Notes: generated by a model not told the origin, from the sequence alone. A stretch of DNA of 64,000 bases from an uncultured Schlesneria sp. (GCA_903858935.1 CAIOKO010000140.1:1-64000); one strand, 5' to 3'; shown: positions 7,744 through 17,865, counted from the stretch's first letter. Program-made: numbers and translations.

Positions 7744-9747
7744 ATGAGACCAACCATGCAAATCCTTTCGAGAGTCGCTTGTCTGGTATTGATATTTTCT
7801 GTGCCGCTCCTGGCTCAAGAATCACCGAATTCGTCGCCAGGCGACGCGATGATCGATAGTCATCTCATCCTCGAGACGGCCCAGGTCAGCCGGCGCTTTC
7901 TCGAAGGAGCAAACTCGCGAGAAGAGTGGGAATCGCAACGGGGGGAACTCAAACGCCGGTATTTTGAGATGCTTGGACTGTGGCCCTTGCCCGATCGAAC
8001 GCCGCTGAAAGCAACGGTCACAGGTACGTTGTCACTCGAAGGTGTTCAAGTCGAAAAGGTCCATTTTCAAAGTCGCCCGGGTTTATACGTCACCGGAAAC
8101 CTTTATCGACCGACCAATATCGCAGGGAAACTTCCGGCGGTCCTGTATGTCTGTGGCCACGCAGACAAAGGACGCGACGGAAACAAGACAGCCTATCAGC
8201 ATCACGGCATGTGGTTCGCCACGCACGGATATGTCTGCCTGATGATTGATACGTTGCAGCTTGGTGAAATCGCCGGGATTCATCACGGAACTTACCGCAA
8301 AGAACGATGGTGGTGGCAATCTGCTGGATATACCCCAGCAGGGGTGGAATGCTGGAACGGCGTGCGGGCGTTTGATTACCTGGTCTCTCGTCCCGACGTT
8401 GATGCGGAAAAGCTGGCTGTCACGGGAAGAAGTGGCGGAGGTGCTGCCAGCTTCTGGATCGCCGCAGCTGACGATCGAGTCAAGGTCTGCGTACCCGTCA
8501 GCGGCATGGCCGACCTGCAATGCTATGTCGACGATAAAGTCTGTAACGGTCATTGCGACTGCATGTTTTTTTACAATACCTATCGCTGGGAATGGACGAC
8601 GATCGCAGCGTTGGTCGCACCCCGTCCGATGTTGTTTGAAAACTCGGGCTATGACCCGATCTTTCCGATGCCAGCCAATGAGCGGATTCGTGACCGTCTG
8701 TCAAAAATCTATGGCTGGTATGAGAAGAAACCTGGCGAATTATTTGACGTCGGCGTCACACCTGGCGGTCATACTGATAACGTTGCACTGAGGCTCATGG
8801 CCTATCGCTGGATTAATCATCATCTCAAGGGTGACAACTCCGAAGTTGATGAGCCGAAGCTGCCAGTCATCGAAGGGAAACAATTGCGCGTCTTTCCCGA
8901 AGACAGCGACCTCCCAGCAGACCGCCTGAACGCGACAATCGACGAGACCTTCGTTCCGGCAGGAAATCCGGAGCCACCAAAGACACCAGAAGAATTTACC
9001 TCCTGGTCCAACCGACTGACCCAGCGCCTGGAAGAACTGGTATTTCGTGAGTGGCCAGATCAAGTTCCTGCCGCCGAAGTCCGCGACAGGCGAGCCGATG
9101 GGGAGTATATCCTCGGCACCGAAGACGAAATACTGGTGCTCGCCAGGCGGCACGAAGCCCCTCAACAAGTTCCCAAGTCGCCTGAACATCGCGAGCGATT
9201 GTGGCTGGTGATCTTGAATCCTGATGAGCCGGAAGCAAAGCTTCCTGAATGGGTCAAGGATACCGTGTTGGCAGGCCAGTCGACCGTCACGATCAGCCCA
9301 CGTGGCTGTGGTGAGTCACTGGCATGGACTCGCAAAAATCCTCCGAACTATGTCGAACGAGCACACGCTCTGGTCGGTCGCACAGTCGATGCGGGTCGGG
9401 TTTACGACATTCAAGCAGTGGCTCGCTGGCTGCATGAAGCGGACGGAAACGAACTGACGATAGGTGTGGCAGGACGGGGACCAGCAGGTGTTCTCGGTGC
9501 TTATGCAGCACTGTTCGAAACAAGCATCAGCGAGGTGTTGCTGGTTGATCCCCCGAAATCACACCGCGAGGGACCAACCCTTTTAAATGTGCTCCGCATT
9601 TTCGACGTACCCGACGCGATCGGGCTGCTTGCCCCCAGACACGTAACTCTATTAAGTGCCGATACCGACGCATTTAAACGGTCTGAACAAATCTATAAAG
9701 CCGCCGGTTATGAATCTCGAATCACGCGAACGACATTGAAGAAATAG
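7744..9747 (+). CDS. Exported alpha/beta hydrolase, acetyl xylan esterase-like
   Basis: About 667 residues beginning with a signal peptide that ends near LLAQ; an ATG at 7756 is an equally good start. The N-terminal half is an alpha/beta hydrolase of the type found in planctomycete acetyl xylan esterase-like proteins. The nucleophile elbow is GRSGGGAA, a likely acid is in GYDPIFPM and a likely His is in PGGHTDN. The C-terminal 280 residues repeat some hydrolase-like features but lack a clear second triad. The substrate is unknown; polysaccharide esters are plausible. It shares its layout (LGLWPLPDRTPL and a YVTGNLYRP-type strand) with the gene starting at 63284, so the window holds two paralogues. 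Confidence 0.8.
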   Translation: MRPTMQILSRVACLVLIFSVPLLAQESPNSSPGDAMIDSHLILETAQVSRRFLEGANSREEWESQRGELKRRYFEMLGLWPLPDRTPLKATVTGTLSLEGVQVEKVHFQSRPGLYVTGNLYRPTNIAGKLPAVLYVCGHADKGRDGNKTAYQHHGMWFATHGYVCLMIDTLQLGEIAGIHHGTYRKERWWWQSAGYTPAGVECWNGVRAFDYLVSRPDVDAEKLAVTGRSGGGAASFWIAAADDRVKVCVPVSGMADLQCYVDDKVCNGHCDCMFFYNTYRWEWTTIAALVAPRPMLFENSGYDPIFPMPANERIRDRLSKIYGWYEKKPGELFDVGVTPGGHTDNVALRLMAYRWINHHLKGDNSEVDEPKLPVIEGKQLRVFPEDSDLPADRLNATIDETFVPAGNPEPPKTPEEFTSWSNRLTQRLEELVFREWPDQVPAAEVRDRRADGEYILGTEDEILVLARRHEAPQQVPKSPEHRERLWLVILNPDEPEAKLPEWVKDTVLAGQSTVTISPRGCGESLAWTRKNPPNYVERAHALVGRTVDAGRVYDIQAVARWLHEADGNELTIGVAGRGPAGVLGAYAALFETSISEVLLVDPPKSHREGPTLLNVLRIFDVPDAIGLLAPRHVTLLSADTDAFKRSEQIYKAAGYESRITRTTLKK

Positions 9748-9775
9748 AAGGTGGAGGAAAGACGACACATTTATC

Positions 9776-10491
9776 GTTTAACCCGTAGCCAACGGCGCAG
9801 GCGAATCGGCGTCCAGCCGATTTCTTCAACCGTTGCCGAAGCCCCGTTTTCGCAATGCTCCAACGAGTAATGACACCTCGGCTGACGACAATTCCGCCGC
9901 TTCGCCCCCCCGCTTCTCTGCGAGGCGCGGTTAAACGATGAAAACGAAATCATTGTTTAACCCGCAGCCAACGGCGCAGGCGAATCGGCGTCCAGCCGAT
10001 TTCTTCAAACGTTGCCGAAGCCGCGACATTTCACACCGCTCCAACGAGTAATGACACCTCGGCTGACGACAATTCCCCCGCTTCGGTCCCGCTTCTCTGC
10101 GAGGCGCGGTTAAACGATGAAAATGAAATCATTGTTTAACCCGCAGCCAGCGGCGCAGGCGAATCGGCGTCCAGCCGATTTCTTCAAACGTTGCCACACG
10201 CTCGACTTTTTGCAATGCCCCTACGAGAAATGACACCTCGGCTGACGGGCACTCCGCCGCTACGGTCCCGCTTCTCTGCGAGGCGCGGTTAAACGATGAA
10301 AATGAAATCATTGTTTAACCCGTAGCCAGCGGCGCAGGCGAATCGGCGTCCAGCCGATTTCTTCAAACGTTGCCGATGCCGCGACATTTCACACCGCCCC
10401 AACGAGAAATGACGCCTCGGCTGACGGGCACTCCGCCGCTACGCTCCCGCTTCTCTGCGAGGCGCGGTTAAACGATCGGGACACTTACATC
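9776..10491. repeat. Four tandem 179-bp repeats
   Basis: Units start at 9776, 9955, 10134 and 10313, and the array stops at 10491, where the unit's first bases GTTTAAC recur. The period is exactly 179 each time. Each unit begins with GTTTAACCCG and ends with its complement in GCGCGGTTAAACGAT, so its ends are inverted repeats. Inside is a second hairpin (AATCGGC, GTCCA, GCCGATT). Units differ by scattered substitutions, most in the middle third. The array lies between the 3' ends of two convergent genes. I see no coding frame shared by all units, although short frames exist on the minus strand in two of them. Confidence 0.92.
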
Positions 10492-10525
10492 GTTTAACAG
10501 ATCCATTGCCGTGGCCGACAACAAA

Positions 10526-11911
10526 TCACAAAACCTCACGAATTGGCTGGCCCTCAGACAGCGGCATCGGACGACCATCAACCATTTTGTAAGAGATACT
10601 TTTTGGATCGTAACCCAGCGCCGTAAAGATGGTGGCATTGATATCGGCAGGCGAAATGGGACGAGCATGCGGGTAAGCACCAGTACTGTCCGATTCACCA
10701 ACCACCTGGCCACCTCGAATTCCCGCTCCGGCCAATACGACTGAGTAACACTGTGGCCAATGGTCGCGCCCCGCATCCTTATTGATGATCGGAGTTCGAC
10801 CGAAATCTCCCGTCCAGATCACCAGTGTTGTTTCCAGCAAACCACGAGCTTCAAGGTCATCCAGCAGAGTCGCAAACGCCTGTTCCATTGGAGGGACCAG
10901 GGTTTTCTCCATGCGGCTGAAATTATCCTTATGAGTGTCCCAGATGATGCTTCGACCATTCACTGCCGAGACAAATTTTGCCCCTGACTCGACGAGTCGA
11001 CGCGCGAGCAGATGTGACTGCCCCCACGTGTGCCGCCCGTAACGATCTCGCAGTTGAGGCGGTTCCTGTGAGAGATCAAACGCCTGCGAGGCCTTATCCG
11101 ACATCACCATCGACGAGGCCTGCGACTGAAAGACGTCCATGTCTGCCGCCATTGATGAGGCAATCGATAAACCACGTCGGTTCACCTGATCAAGTAAGCC
11201 CAGCCGTTCGCGAAATGTTTCGGACGTCAGACTGGCATCGAGCTTCAGATTACGAACTTTAAAATCAGCCGCATTAGGATCGGCATCGAGTACCAGAGGA
11301 TCGTGTTGCATCCCCAGGCAACCACCAAACTGGCCCGGTGTCAGATAGACCGTACTGTCGCAATGGGGATAGGGTGCAATGACATAGGGTGGAACACCAC
11401 TGCTGTAACCATCTCGACGCGCCAACCAGCCGACCAATGTTCCTAAGCTGGGATGGTCGTTCGAACTGGGATTAATCAGCGTACTGTCGACGCGATAAGG
11501 GCGGCCGACGGTCGTATAGTACATCCCCGCGTTGTGGCTCGCCTGCGAATGATTGACCGATCTCAAGATCGCCAGTTTGTCCGCAACTCGGGACATTTTT
11601 GGCAACAGTTCTGAAATCTGGATTCCTGCAACATTGGTATCAATCGGCTGGTAGGGACCGCGAACCGCGTCCCCCGCCTTCGGCTTGGGGTCCCAAAGAT
11701 CAATGTGGCTCGGCCCGCCGCAATTGAAGATCATGATGACAGATTTGGCTTTGCCAACTGCGGTTGGCTGTGCATGTGCCGCTTGTGAAAGTCCAGACAA
11801 CAATGATGTCGAGGCAACACCCGTCAGCTTCAGAAAACTTCGACGAGATGCGGACAACGAACTCTCAGATAAGTTCAAATCCGTCGCGGGGACATTTTGC
11901 ACGAGACCCAT
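10526..11911 (-). CDS. DUF1501 Tat-exported protein
   Basis: A 461-residue DUF1501 protein, a family allied to the alkaline phosphatase/sulfatase fold and greatly expanded in Planctomycetes. The N-terminus has a twin-arginine motif (SRRSFLK) and a hydrophobic stretch ending near AHA. Family marks include GGPSHIDLWDPK near residue 66, the LRSVNHSQASHNAGMYY segment, WDTHKDN, and GDFGRTP followed by RDHWP. Biochemical function is unproven for the family. DUF1501 genes commonly follow a DUF1549/DUF1553 gene, but none is adjacent here. It is convergent with the hydrolase gene across the 179-bp repeats. Confidence 0.9.
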   Translation of the reverse strand: MGLVQNVPATDLNLSESSLSASRRSFLKLTGVASTSLLSGLSQAAHAQPTAVGKAKSVIMIFNCGGPSHIDLWDPKPKAGDAVRGPYQPIDTNVAGIQISELLPKMSRVADKLAILRSVNHSQASHNAGMYYTTVGRPYRVDSTLINPSSNDHPSLGTLVGWLARRDGYSSGVPPYVIAPYPHCDSTVYLTPGQFGGCLGMQHDPLVLDADPNAADFKVRNLKLDASLTSETFRERLGLLDQVNRRGLSIASSMAADMDVFQSQASSMVMSDKASQAFDLSQEPPQLRDRYGRHTWGQSHLLARRLVESGAKFVSAVNGRSIIWDTHKDNFSRMEKTLVPPMEQAFATLLDDLEARGLLETTLVIWTGDFGRTPIINKDAGRDHWPQCYSVVLAGAGIRGGQVVGESDSTGAYPHARPISPADINATIFTALGYDPKSISYKMVDGRPMPLSEGQPIREVL

Positions 11912-12110
11912 CTCCGAAAACCGAATTCATTCTCCAATGTGACGTCAGTTCCGGGGAGCTGTCACATTCTCTGACCGAGGGAACGCATAAACATAGCACG
12001 ATGCGACGATGGAGACCAGAAGAAAGTTGGTATATCGGGCCCGAAGTCCACGTAAAACGCGAGAATCAGGTGATCAACTGCTTAAATCTGTGGGGCTGCA
12101 GCGTGTTTTG

Positions 12111-14699
12111 TTACTTACCGAAGTATCGATAAAACAGGTGTTTCACAGTTTCCATTCCGATGCCGTACAGCAGCGTGATGACCAGGATCATTCCTAAAAG
12201 GCGCGTTGGCGGGACAACAAATCCCAGGGATTTGGCAAGCGGCGAGAAAGGCAACGCCAGAACCAGCAATGCAATTAACGCCGAAGCGATCAGCAGCAAC
12301 GTTCCCGGACGACTTCGATAAAACGGACGTTGGGTTCTGACGACAAGCAGGATCATTAGTCCCGTTAATGTCGACTCCACAAACCATCCTGTGCGGAACA
12401 GCTCGTGATTGCTGCGGCCAAAGACCAGCAGAATGGCAGCAAAGGTGATGAAGTCAAACAACGAACTGGCCAATCCAAAAGTCATCATGAAGCGCAAGAT
12501 ATAGCCGACATCCCAGCGTCGTGGGCGTTCGATCAGTTCAGGATCGACCGTGTCAGTGGCCAGCGCCATCGCCGGGAAATCGGCCAATAAATTGACGAGC
12601 AGAATCTGCGATGCGAGCAACGGCTCAAACGGCAAAAACAGTGACGCGACCGCCAGACTGAACATGTACCCGAAATTTCCGGCAATTGCGAAAAACACAT
12701 ACTTCAGTGTGTTCGAAAAAGTCCTTCGACCTTCTCGCACACCTTTCACCAGCACTCCCAGGTCTTGCTCAAGTAGCACGACTTGAGCCGCTTCCCTGGC
12801 AACATCGACGGCGCTGGCAACGGATATTCCCACATCGGCGGCATGCAAAGCCGAAGCGTCATTGATCCCGTCACCCATGTATCCGACGACCGCACCCGTA
12901 TGCTGCAATGCCCGAATGATCTGCTCTTTCTGATTCGGCTCAATCTCGGCAAAGACATCCGCTTCGCGGACTCGCTGGTACACCGCCTCATGGCTGAGTG
13001 TTCTCAAATCGGTACCGGTCACAATGATCGGTGAATCGATCCCGACACTCCGGCTGACCGTCGCGGCGACGGCCCGGTTGTCACCGGTAATGATTTTCAG
13101 GCCGACTCCGAGCTGACGCAGTTGTTCCAACGTTTCGCGAGCATCCGCCTTGGGTGGGTCTGAAAAGGCCAGGAAACCCAGAAACGTCATTTCGCATTCG
13201 TCCGACTTACTGATGTGAGCAACATCGTCCGACCGAATCGCCAGTCCCAGAACTCGCAGACCTTCATTGCTCATTGCGGCGAATTGGCTTTCGATTGACT
13301 CCCTTTGAGTCTCCAGGCTGACGAGTTCGCCACTGGCCAATTCTGCGTTCGTGCAGACTTCCAGAATGTTGGCCAGCGCCCCTTTGGTAATCAGAAGTTT
13401 TTTCCCATCCATCGAGACCCGGATGCTAAGCCGTTTGCGGATGAAGTCGTAAGGAATCTCGTCGAGTTTCTCGACACCGGTCGCGTCGAGTTTACAACTA
13501 TCAAGGATCGCTCGATCGATCGGGTTTGCGAAACCCGTCTGGAAAAATGCGTTCAGAAATGCAAATCTCGCGACACGATCACTGGGCTTGCCCGTCACAT
13601 CAAATGTCGACTGCAGATGGATGTGGCCTTCCGTCAACGTTCCGGTTTTGTCCGAACACAGGATCGTCATGCCACCCAGGTTTTCAATCGACAACAGTTG
13701 CTTGACGATCACCTTATGCCTGGCCATCGACTTGGCCCCGGCTGACAGCACAACGCTCGTAATTGCGGGTAACAATTGAGGGGTCATCCCCACGGCCAGG
13801 GCCAGCGTGATCAGTAATGATTCTGCGACCGGTTGATGCTGCCAGCCAACCTTGATCGCAAACAGGATCACCGTGATCACCACGACGATCTTGATCAGCA
13901 ATTGTCCGAAATGATTGAGGCCCCGCTCAAAACCCGTTTCTGGAGCTTTGTGCTCAAGTCGTTCCGAGATCTTGCCGAACTCCGTATCACGACCCGTTCC
14001 GACGACTAATGCGGTTCCCATCCCGCTGATGACGTAAGTACCGAGATAAAGAGAATTCGTTCGTTGGCTGAGTGGAGTATTTTCAGGAACGACGGCGACC
14101 ACTTTTTCCGCAGGAAAACTTTCCCCGGTCAAAGCCGCTTCGTTCAGAAACAGATCTCGCGACGAGAGCATTCGGCAATCACCAGGGATCATATTTCCCG
14201 CACTCAGGCGGATGACATCTCCCGCGACGATCCCTTCCAGTGGGACCTCCCGATCCTGACCGTCACGAATCACAGTCGCTTTGGTTTCGATCATTCCCAA
14301 CAGTTTCGCCACAGCATCTGCCGCACTCAGCTCCTGCCAGAATCCGAGCAAGCCGCTGGCGAGCAAGATGAAAACGATGATCCAACCATTCGTCGTGTCA
14401 TTCAAAAGCGTGAATGACAAAACAGCCGAACAGAACAGCAGCACAATAATCGGATTTTTGAATTGATCGAACAGTGTTGTCCAGATCGATCGCCGATGAG
14501 CCTTCAATTGGCTCGTCTGCGCCAGACGCTTTTCCGCATCAGACTGAGTCAAACCTTCTGCCGAAGACTTCAACGAATCCAGCAACAGGTCAATTGGCAG
14601 TGACCAGAATCCCATTTTCGTTCCGCCGGACCGATCCGTAACATCAACAGAAACTTGCGGTAGAACCGGTTCAGCGATTGGACCCATCTCGTTTTGCAC
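12111..14699 (-). CDS. mgtA: Magnesium-translocating P-type ATPase (type IIIB)
   Basis: An 862-residue P-type ATPase of normal length for MgtA/MgtB. The phosphorylation motif is SDKTGTLTEG with Asp at about residue 350, the actuator loop is TGESFPAEK, and the hinge is GDGINDASALHAADVGISV. The C-terminus has the extra membrane helices of type IIIB enzymes. The expected reaction is ATP-driven Mg2+ import at the cytoplasmic membrane. The start used is a GTG at 14699 with AAGG about ten bases upstream; an ATG four codons later is also possible. I looked for a magnesium riboswitch in the leader and could not recognise one. No mgtC neighbour is present. Confidence 0.85.
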   Translation of the reverse strand: MQNEMGPIAEPVLPQVSVDVTDRSGGTKMGFWSLPIDLLLDSLKSSAEGLTQSDAEKRLAQTSQLKAHRRSIWTTLFDQFKNPIIVLLFCSAVLSFTLLNDTTNGWIIVFILLASGLLGFWQELSAADAVAKLLGMIETKATVIRDGQDREVPLEGIVAGDVIRLSAGNMIPGDCRMLSSRDLFLNEAALTGESFPAEKVVAVVPENTPLSQRTNSLYLGTYVISGMGTALVVGTGRDTEFGKISERLEHKAPETGFERGLNHFGQLLIKIVVVITVILFAIKVGWQHQPVAESLLITLALAVGMTPQLLPAITSVVLSAGAKSMARHKVIVKQLLSIENLGGMTILCSDKTGTLTEGHIHLQSTFDVTGKPSDRVARFAFLNAFFQTGFANPIDRAILDSCKLDATGVEKLDEIPYDFIRKRLSIRVSMDGKKLLITKGALANILEVCTNAELASGELVSLETQRESIESQFAAMSNEGLRVLGLAIRSDDVAHISKSDECEMTFLGFLAFSDPPKADARETLEQLRQLGVGLKIITGDNRAVAATVSRSVGIDSPIIVTGTDLRTLSHEAVYQRVREADVFAEIEPNQKEQIIRALQHTGAVVGYMGDGINDASALHAADVGISVASAVDVAREAAQVVLLEQDLGVLVKGVREGRRTFSNTLKYVFFAIAGNFGYMFSLAVASLFLPFEPLLASQILLVNLLADFPAMALATDTVDPELIERPRRWDVGYILRFMMTFGLASSLFDFITFAAILLVFGRSNHELFRTGWFVESTLTGLMILLVVRTQRPFYRSRPGTLLLIASALIALLVLALPFSPLAKSLGFVVPPTRLLGMILVITLLYGIGMETVKHLFYRYFGK

Positions 14700-15148
14700 G
14701 TAAGTGATGCCTTATTGTTCATTGACGTCTGGCACGGCAGCCCCCATGCCCCCGGCGACACTTGATCGCCAGCGAATAATAACATGACCAGTCTCAACGG
14801 TGGAAACAACCGGCGATCGATGATGGATTCACGCCAGCGAACAGCGATCGAACTCGATCATGGCCATCCCGCAGTAATTATTGTGAACGTTACAAATTGA
14901 ATAATGGTGCTAAAAATGCATTCCCGCATCAATTTCAATTCTTCCCAACCGCGAGAAACAAGTTGCTCCTGACAGAACATGAGTCAGTTTTATCTGGTAT
15001 AATCGCCGCGAAGCGAGAGCGACATGTCGCTTTGTGAATTCATTACAGCTTACACCAAACGCAGCCTTCATTTGAGACTTCAGGACATTTGATATCGGTA
15101 TTGGCAATAGAATTTGTTCGTCGTCATTTTTTGCCAGGGGATGAGACC
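14700..15148. other. Divergent spacer, no gene seen
   Basis: About 450 bases between the P-type ATPase (minus) and a DUF1501 gene (plus). It should contain both promoters. The part from 14860 to 14960 is AT-rich. I see no conserved RNA motif, repeat or open frame worth naming. Confidence 0.45.
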
Positions 15149-16615
15149 ATGGATCTGTTCCAACAATACGCTCGAAACATGACTCGGCGTCATTTCTTTC
15201 AACAGGGATCAAACGTCCTGGGTGGCGTCGCACTCGCCTCGCTGATGGGGCAAGGGGCCTCGCGATCGCTGAATGCTGCAGAGCAAAGTCCGAATCTTCA
15301 GGCGCTGATGACTCATCACGCTCCTAAAGCGAAACATGTGATTTATCTGCACATGGTTGGTGGCCCGCCTCAAATGGACCTGTATGACTACAAACCGGTC
15401 ATGAAAGACTGGTACGACAAGGATCTGCCAGAGTCGGTCCGTAATGGCCAGCGACTGACGACGATGACATCGGGACAAGCTCGTTTTCCAATTGCTCCTT
15501 CCAAGTTTCAGTTCGAGCAGGTGGGGCAATGCGGCATGTGGGTGACGGAACTGTTGCCGTGGACCAAAAAAATGGTCGACGACATGTGCTTTATCCGCAC
15601 CATGAACACCGAGGCGATCAATCACGAACCTGCCATCAGCTATATGCAGACGGGAAACCAGGTGACGGGTCGTCCGTGCCTGGGAGCGTGGACGTCCTAC
15701 GGACTTGGTTCACTGAATGACGACCTGCCGACCTTTGTCGTGATGGTCGCCAAACCGACCAATACCGAACAGGTTCAAGCCATTTCCGCTCGGCTGTGGC
15801 AGGCGGGATACCTTCCCGGCGAACATGCCGGGGTCTCGTTCCGCAGCGGCGGCGACCCGATCCTTTACATCAATAATCCACCCGGCGTTCCCAGCGAAAT
15901 CCGGCGGACGACACTGGATGGTCTGCGGGAACTGAACGAACTGACTTATGGTCAAATTGGCGATCCCGAAACACGGACTCGGATCGAGCAATACGAACTG
16001 GCGTATCGTATGCAGACCAGTGTTCCGGAACTGACAAATCTGGCATCGGAGACGGAAGCGACGCTGAAGCTTTACGGAGACGAAGTTAAGAAGCCGGGTA
16101 CTTTCACCAATAACGTCTTATTGGCTCGACGACTGGTCGAACGAGGAGTTCGATTTGTCCAGATCTATATTAATAACTGGGACACACATGCCAATGTGGC
16201 GGGCCGACTTCCCAGCCAATGCCGTGACGTCGATCAGGCCTGTTACGCTCTGGTTCAAGACTTGAAGCAACGTGGCATGTTTGACGACACATTGATTATC
16301 TGGGGTGGTGAGTTCGGTCGAACGATCTACTCACAAGGGGGGTTGTCCAAAGAGAATTACGGTCGCGACCATCATCCACGCTGCTTCACAATGTGGATGG
16401 CTGGCGGAGGTGCGAAAGGTGGCACAATTTACGGTGAAACTGACGACTTCAGCTACAACATCGTAAAAGATCCCGTAAGCGTTCACGACTTCCACGCGAC
16501 CGTGCTGCATTTGTTGGGATTCGACCATGAACGTTTTTCGTACAAATTTCAGGGACTGGATTCCCGATTGACAGGCGTGGAACCGACGCGAGTCATAAAA
16601 GAATTGCTCGCGTGA
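15149..16615 (+). CDS. DUF1501 Tat-exported protein
   Basis: A 488-residue DUF1501 protein. The leader carries the twin-arginine-like motif TRRHFFQQG before a hydrophobic stretch. Family marks are MVGGPPQMDLYDYK, IRTMNTEAINHEPA, NNWDTH, GGEFGRT and GRDHHPRCF. The closing ATVLHLLGFDHERFSYKFQG is typical of the group. The start at 15149 is preceded by AGGGG; an upstream frame to 15089 has no leader features. Like the minus-strand DUF1501 gene at 10526-11911 it has no DUF1549/DUF1553 neighbour. Export and a periplasmic location are inferred from the leader; the substrate is unknown. Confidence 0.9.
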   Translation: MDLFQQYARNMTRRHFFQQGSNVLGGVALASLMGQGASRSLNAAEQSPNLQALMTHHAPKAKHVIYLHMVGGPPQMDLYDYKPVMKDWYDKDLPESVRNGQRLTTMTSGQARFPIAPSKFQFEQVGQCGMWVTELLPWTKKMVDDMCFIRTMNTEAINHEPAISYMQTGNQVTGRPCLGAWTSYGLGSLNDDLPTFVVMVAKPTNTEQVQAISARLWQAGYLPGEHAGVSFRSGGDPILYINNPPGVPSEIRRTTLDGLRELNELTYGQIGDPETRTRIEQYELAYRMQTSVPELTNLASETEATLKLYGDEVKKPGTFTNNVLLARRLVERGVRFVQIYINNWDTHANVAGRLPSQCRDVDQACYALVQDLKQRGMFDDTLIIWGGEFGRTIYSQGGLSKENYGRDHHPRCFTMWMAGGGAKGGTIYGETDDFSYNIVKDPVSVHDFHATVLHLLGFDHERFSYKFQGLDSRLTGVEPTRVIKELLA

Positions 16616-16699
16616 TCCGAACTCCACAAGTTTGCGTTAGCAATACGAAGGGGCGACAGGTCGTCGTCCTCGTGAGAACTTTTGCGGGAGCCCACGACA

Positions 16700-17752
16700 A
16701 TGTTGGGACAACGAATGAATGCGATTTTGAAATCAGGTCTGATCCTTGGGGGACTCTTACTGCTGGGGATGCCGACGGCGGCACGTGCCGTGGATGTTTC
16801 TGACGCCGGTCATTTTTTCAGTGCGGAAACGCTCGAAAAAGCGAATAAGGCGATTGCCGAGATTGAAAAGAAGGCCGGTCACGAAATCCGGATTGAAACG
16901 CACGCCACGGTTCCGATCGACAAAGTTGAAGCCGTCTCGAAGATGGACCGGACTCAGCGACAGGAATTTATGCATGCCTGGGTCAAAGAACGAGCGAAAG
17001 ACGTGAAAGAAAACGGAACCTTGATCCTGATCTGTAAAGATCCAGCCCGAATTGAAACTTGGTTCAGTGGCAAACTGAAGGACGAAGGTTTCACTCAGGC
17101 TGACCGTGACAAGATTTCAGAAGTTTTGACGACCGGTTTCAAAGCCAAGAATTTTGACGGGGCATTAAGTGATGCCGTGGCATCGCTCGGTACAGGTTAT
17201 GCAAAGCTGAGCCCGGTACACGCAACAAAAAAGACGATGCGGAACGACGCTCCATTGCAACGCGCACCGGTTGCTACTCACGGGATTGGTGTTCCAAGAC
17301 CGATGCAGTCGAGCTGGATGCCAATGATCTGGACGATCGGCAGTGTGTTGCTCGTCATGTTCGTGGTTTCTTCCCTCATCAGAGCCTTTAGTGGTGGAGG
17401 TGGACGCGGTTACGGCGGTGGCGGATATGGAGGTCCTGGATACGGCGGCGGCTACGGTGGTGGCGGTGGAGGCTTTTTGAGCAGTCTGGCCGGAGGAATC
17501 TTCGGAGCTGTCGCGGGAAACTGGGTCTACGACCAGTTCTCGGGGGGCCATTCAGCTCATGCACACGATTCATTTTCATCATCCGACCCGTTAGCCGGCA
17601 GTACCACGCTGGGAGACGATACGACATCGAGTGATAACGGTTGGACCGACGAAGGAAGCTCCAGCGGTGGCGGCTGGTTCGACGGTGGCGACGCCGGCGG
17701 AGGAGGCGGCGACTTTGGTGGCGGTGGAGATTTCGGCGGCGGGGATTTCTAA
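16700..17752 (+). CDS. TPM-domain protein with glycine-rich tail
   Basis: A 350-residue protein: signal sequence to about residue 30 (ending ARAVDV), a TPM domain (DUF477/Psb32/TLP18.3 type) at about 35-170, a membrane segment near 205-225 (SVLLVMFVVSSLIRAF), and a C-terminal tail dominated by Gly, with Tyr, Ser and Asp. TPM proteins sit on the outer face of the cytoplasmic membrane; several have phosphatase-like or photosystem-repair roles in plants, but bacterial roles are uncertain. The tail ends in repeats of GGGG/DFGGG. The ATG at 16700 follows GGGAG at a good distance. A strong hairpin terminator follows the stop. Confidence 0.85.
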   Translation: MLGQRMNAILKSGLILGGLLLLGMPTAARAVDVSDAGHFFSAETLEKANKAIAEIEKKAGHEIRIETHATVPIDKVEAVSKMDRTQRQEFMHAWVKERAKDVKENGTLILICKDPARIETWFSGKLKDEGFTQADRDKISEVLTTGFKAKNFDGALSDAVASLGTGYAKLSPVHATKKTMRNDAPLQRAPVATHGIGVPRPMQSSWMPMIWTIGSVLLVMFVVSSLIRAFSGGGGRGYGGGGYGGPGYGGGYGGGGGGFLSSLAGGIFGAVAGNWVYDQFSGGHSAHAHDSFSSSDPLAGSTTLGDDTTSSDNGWTDEGSSSGGGWFDGGDAGGGGGDFGGGGDFGGGDF

Positions 17753-17808
17753 ACCAGAATCGAAAGATTGTTAGAATCCTGGCAAATTCACCAACTGTAA
17801 TAATAAAG

Positions 17809-17844
17809 AATCCCTGCCTGACCGACTTTGGCCAGGCAGGGATT
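17809..17844. terminator. Bidirectional intrinsic terminator
   Basis: A 12-bp perfect stem, AATCCCTGCCTG paired with CAGGCAGGGATT, closes a 12-base loop. It is followed by TTCTTTTTCTT on the plus strand and preceded by AATAAAG on the same strand, giving an A/T flank on both sides. It lies between the convergent ends of the TPM gene and the sugar kinase gene and can serve both. Confidence 0.9.
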
Positions 17845-17865
17845 TTCTTTTTCTTCAACAAACAA

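Noticed and set aside
9771-10311. Minus-strand frames of 60 codons in two repeat units
   Set aside because: They occur in only two of the four units, are broken in the others, and the substitutions do not follow codon positions.
9776-10491. CRISPR array
   Set aside because: The period of 179 bases is far too long and there are no distinct spacers; units are similar throughout.
14700-15088. A magnesium riboswitch in front of the P-type ATPase
   Set aside because: GC-rich pairing is present but I cannot match the conserved loops of the M-box.
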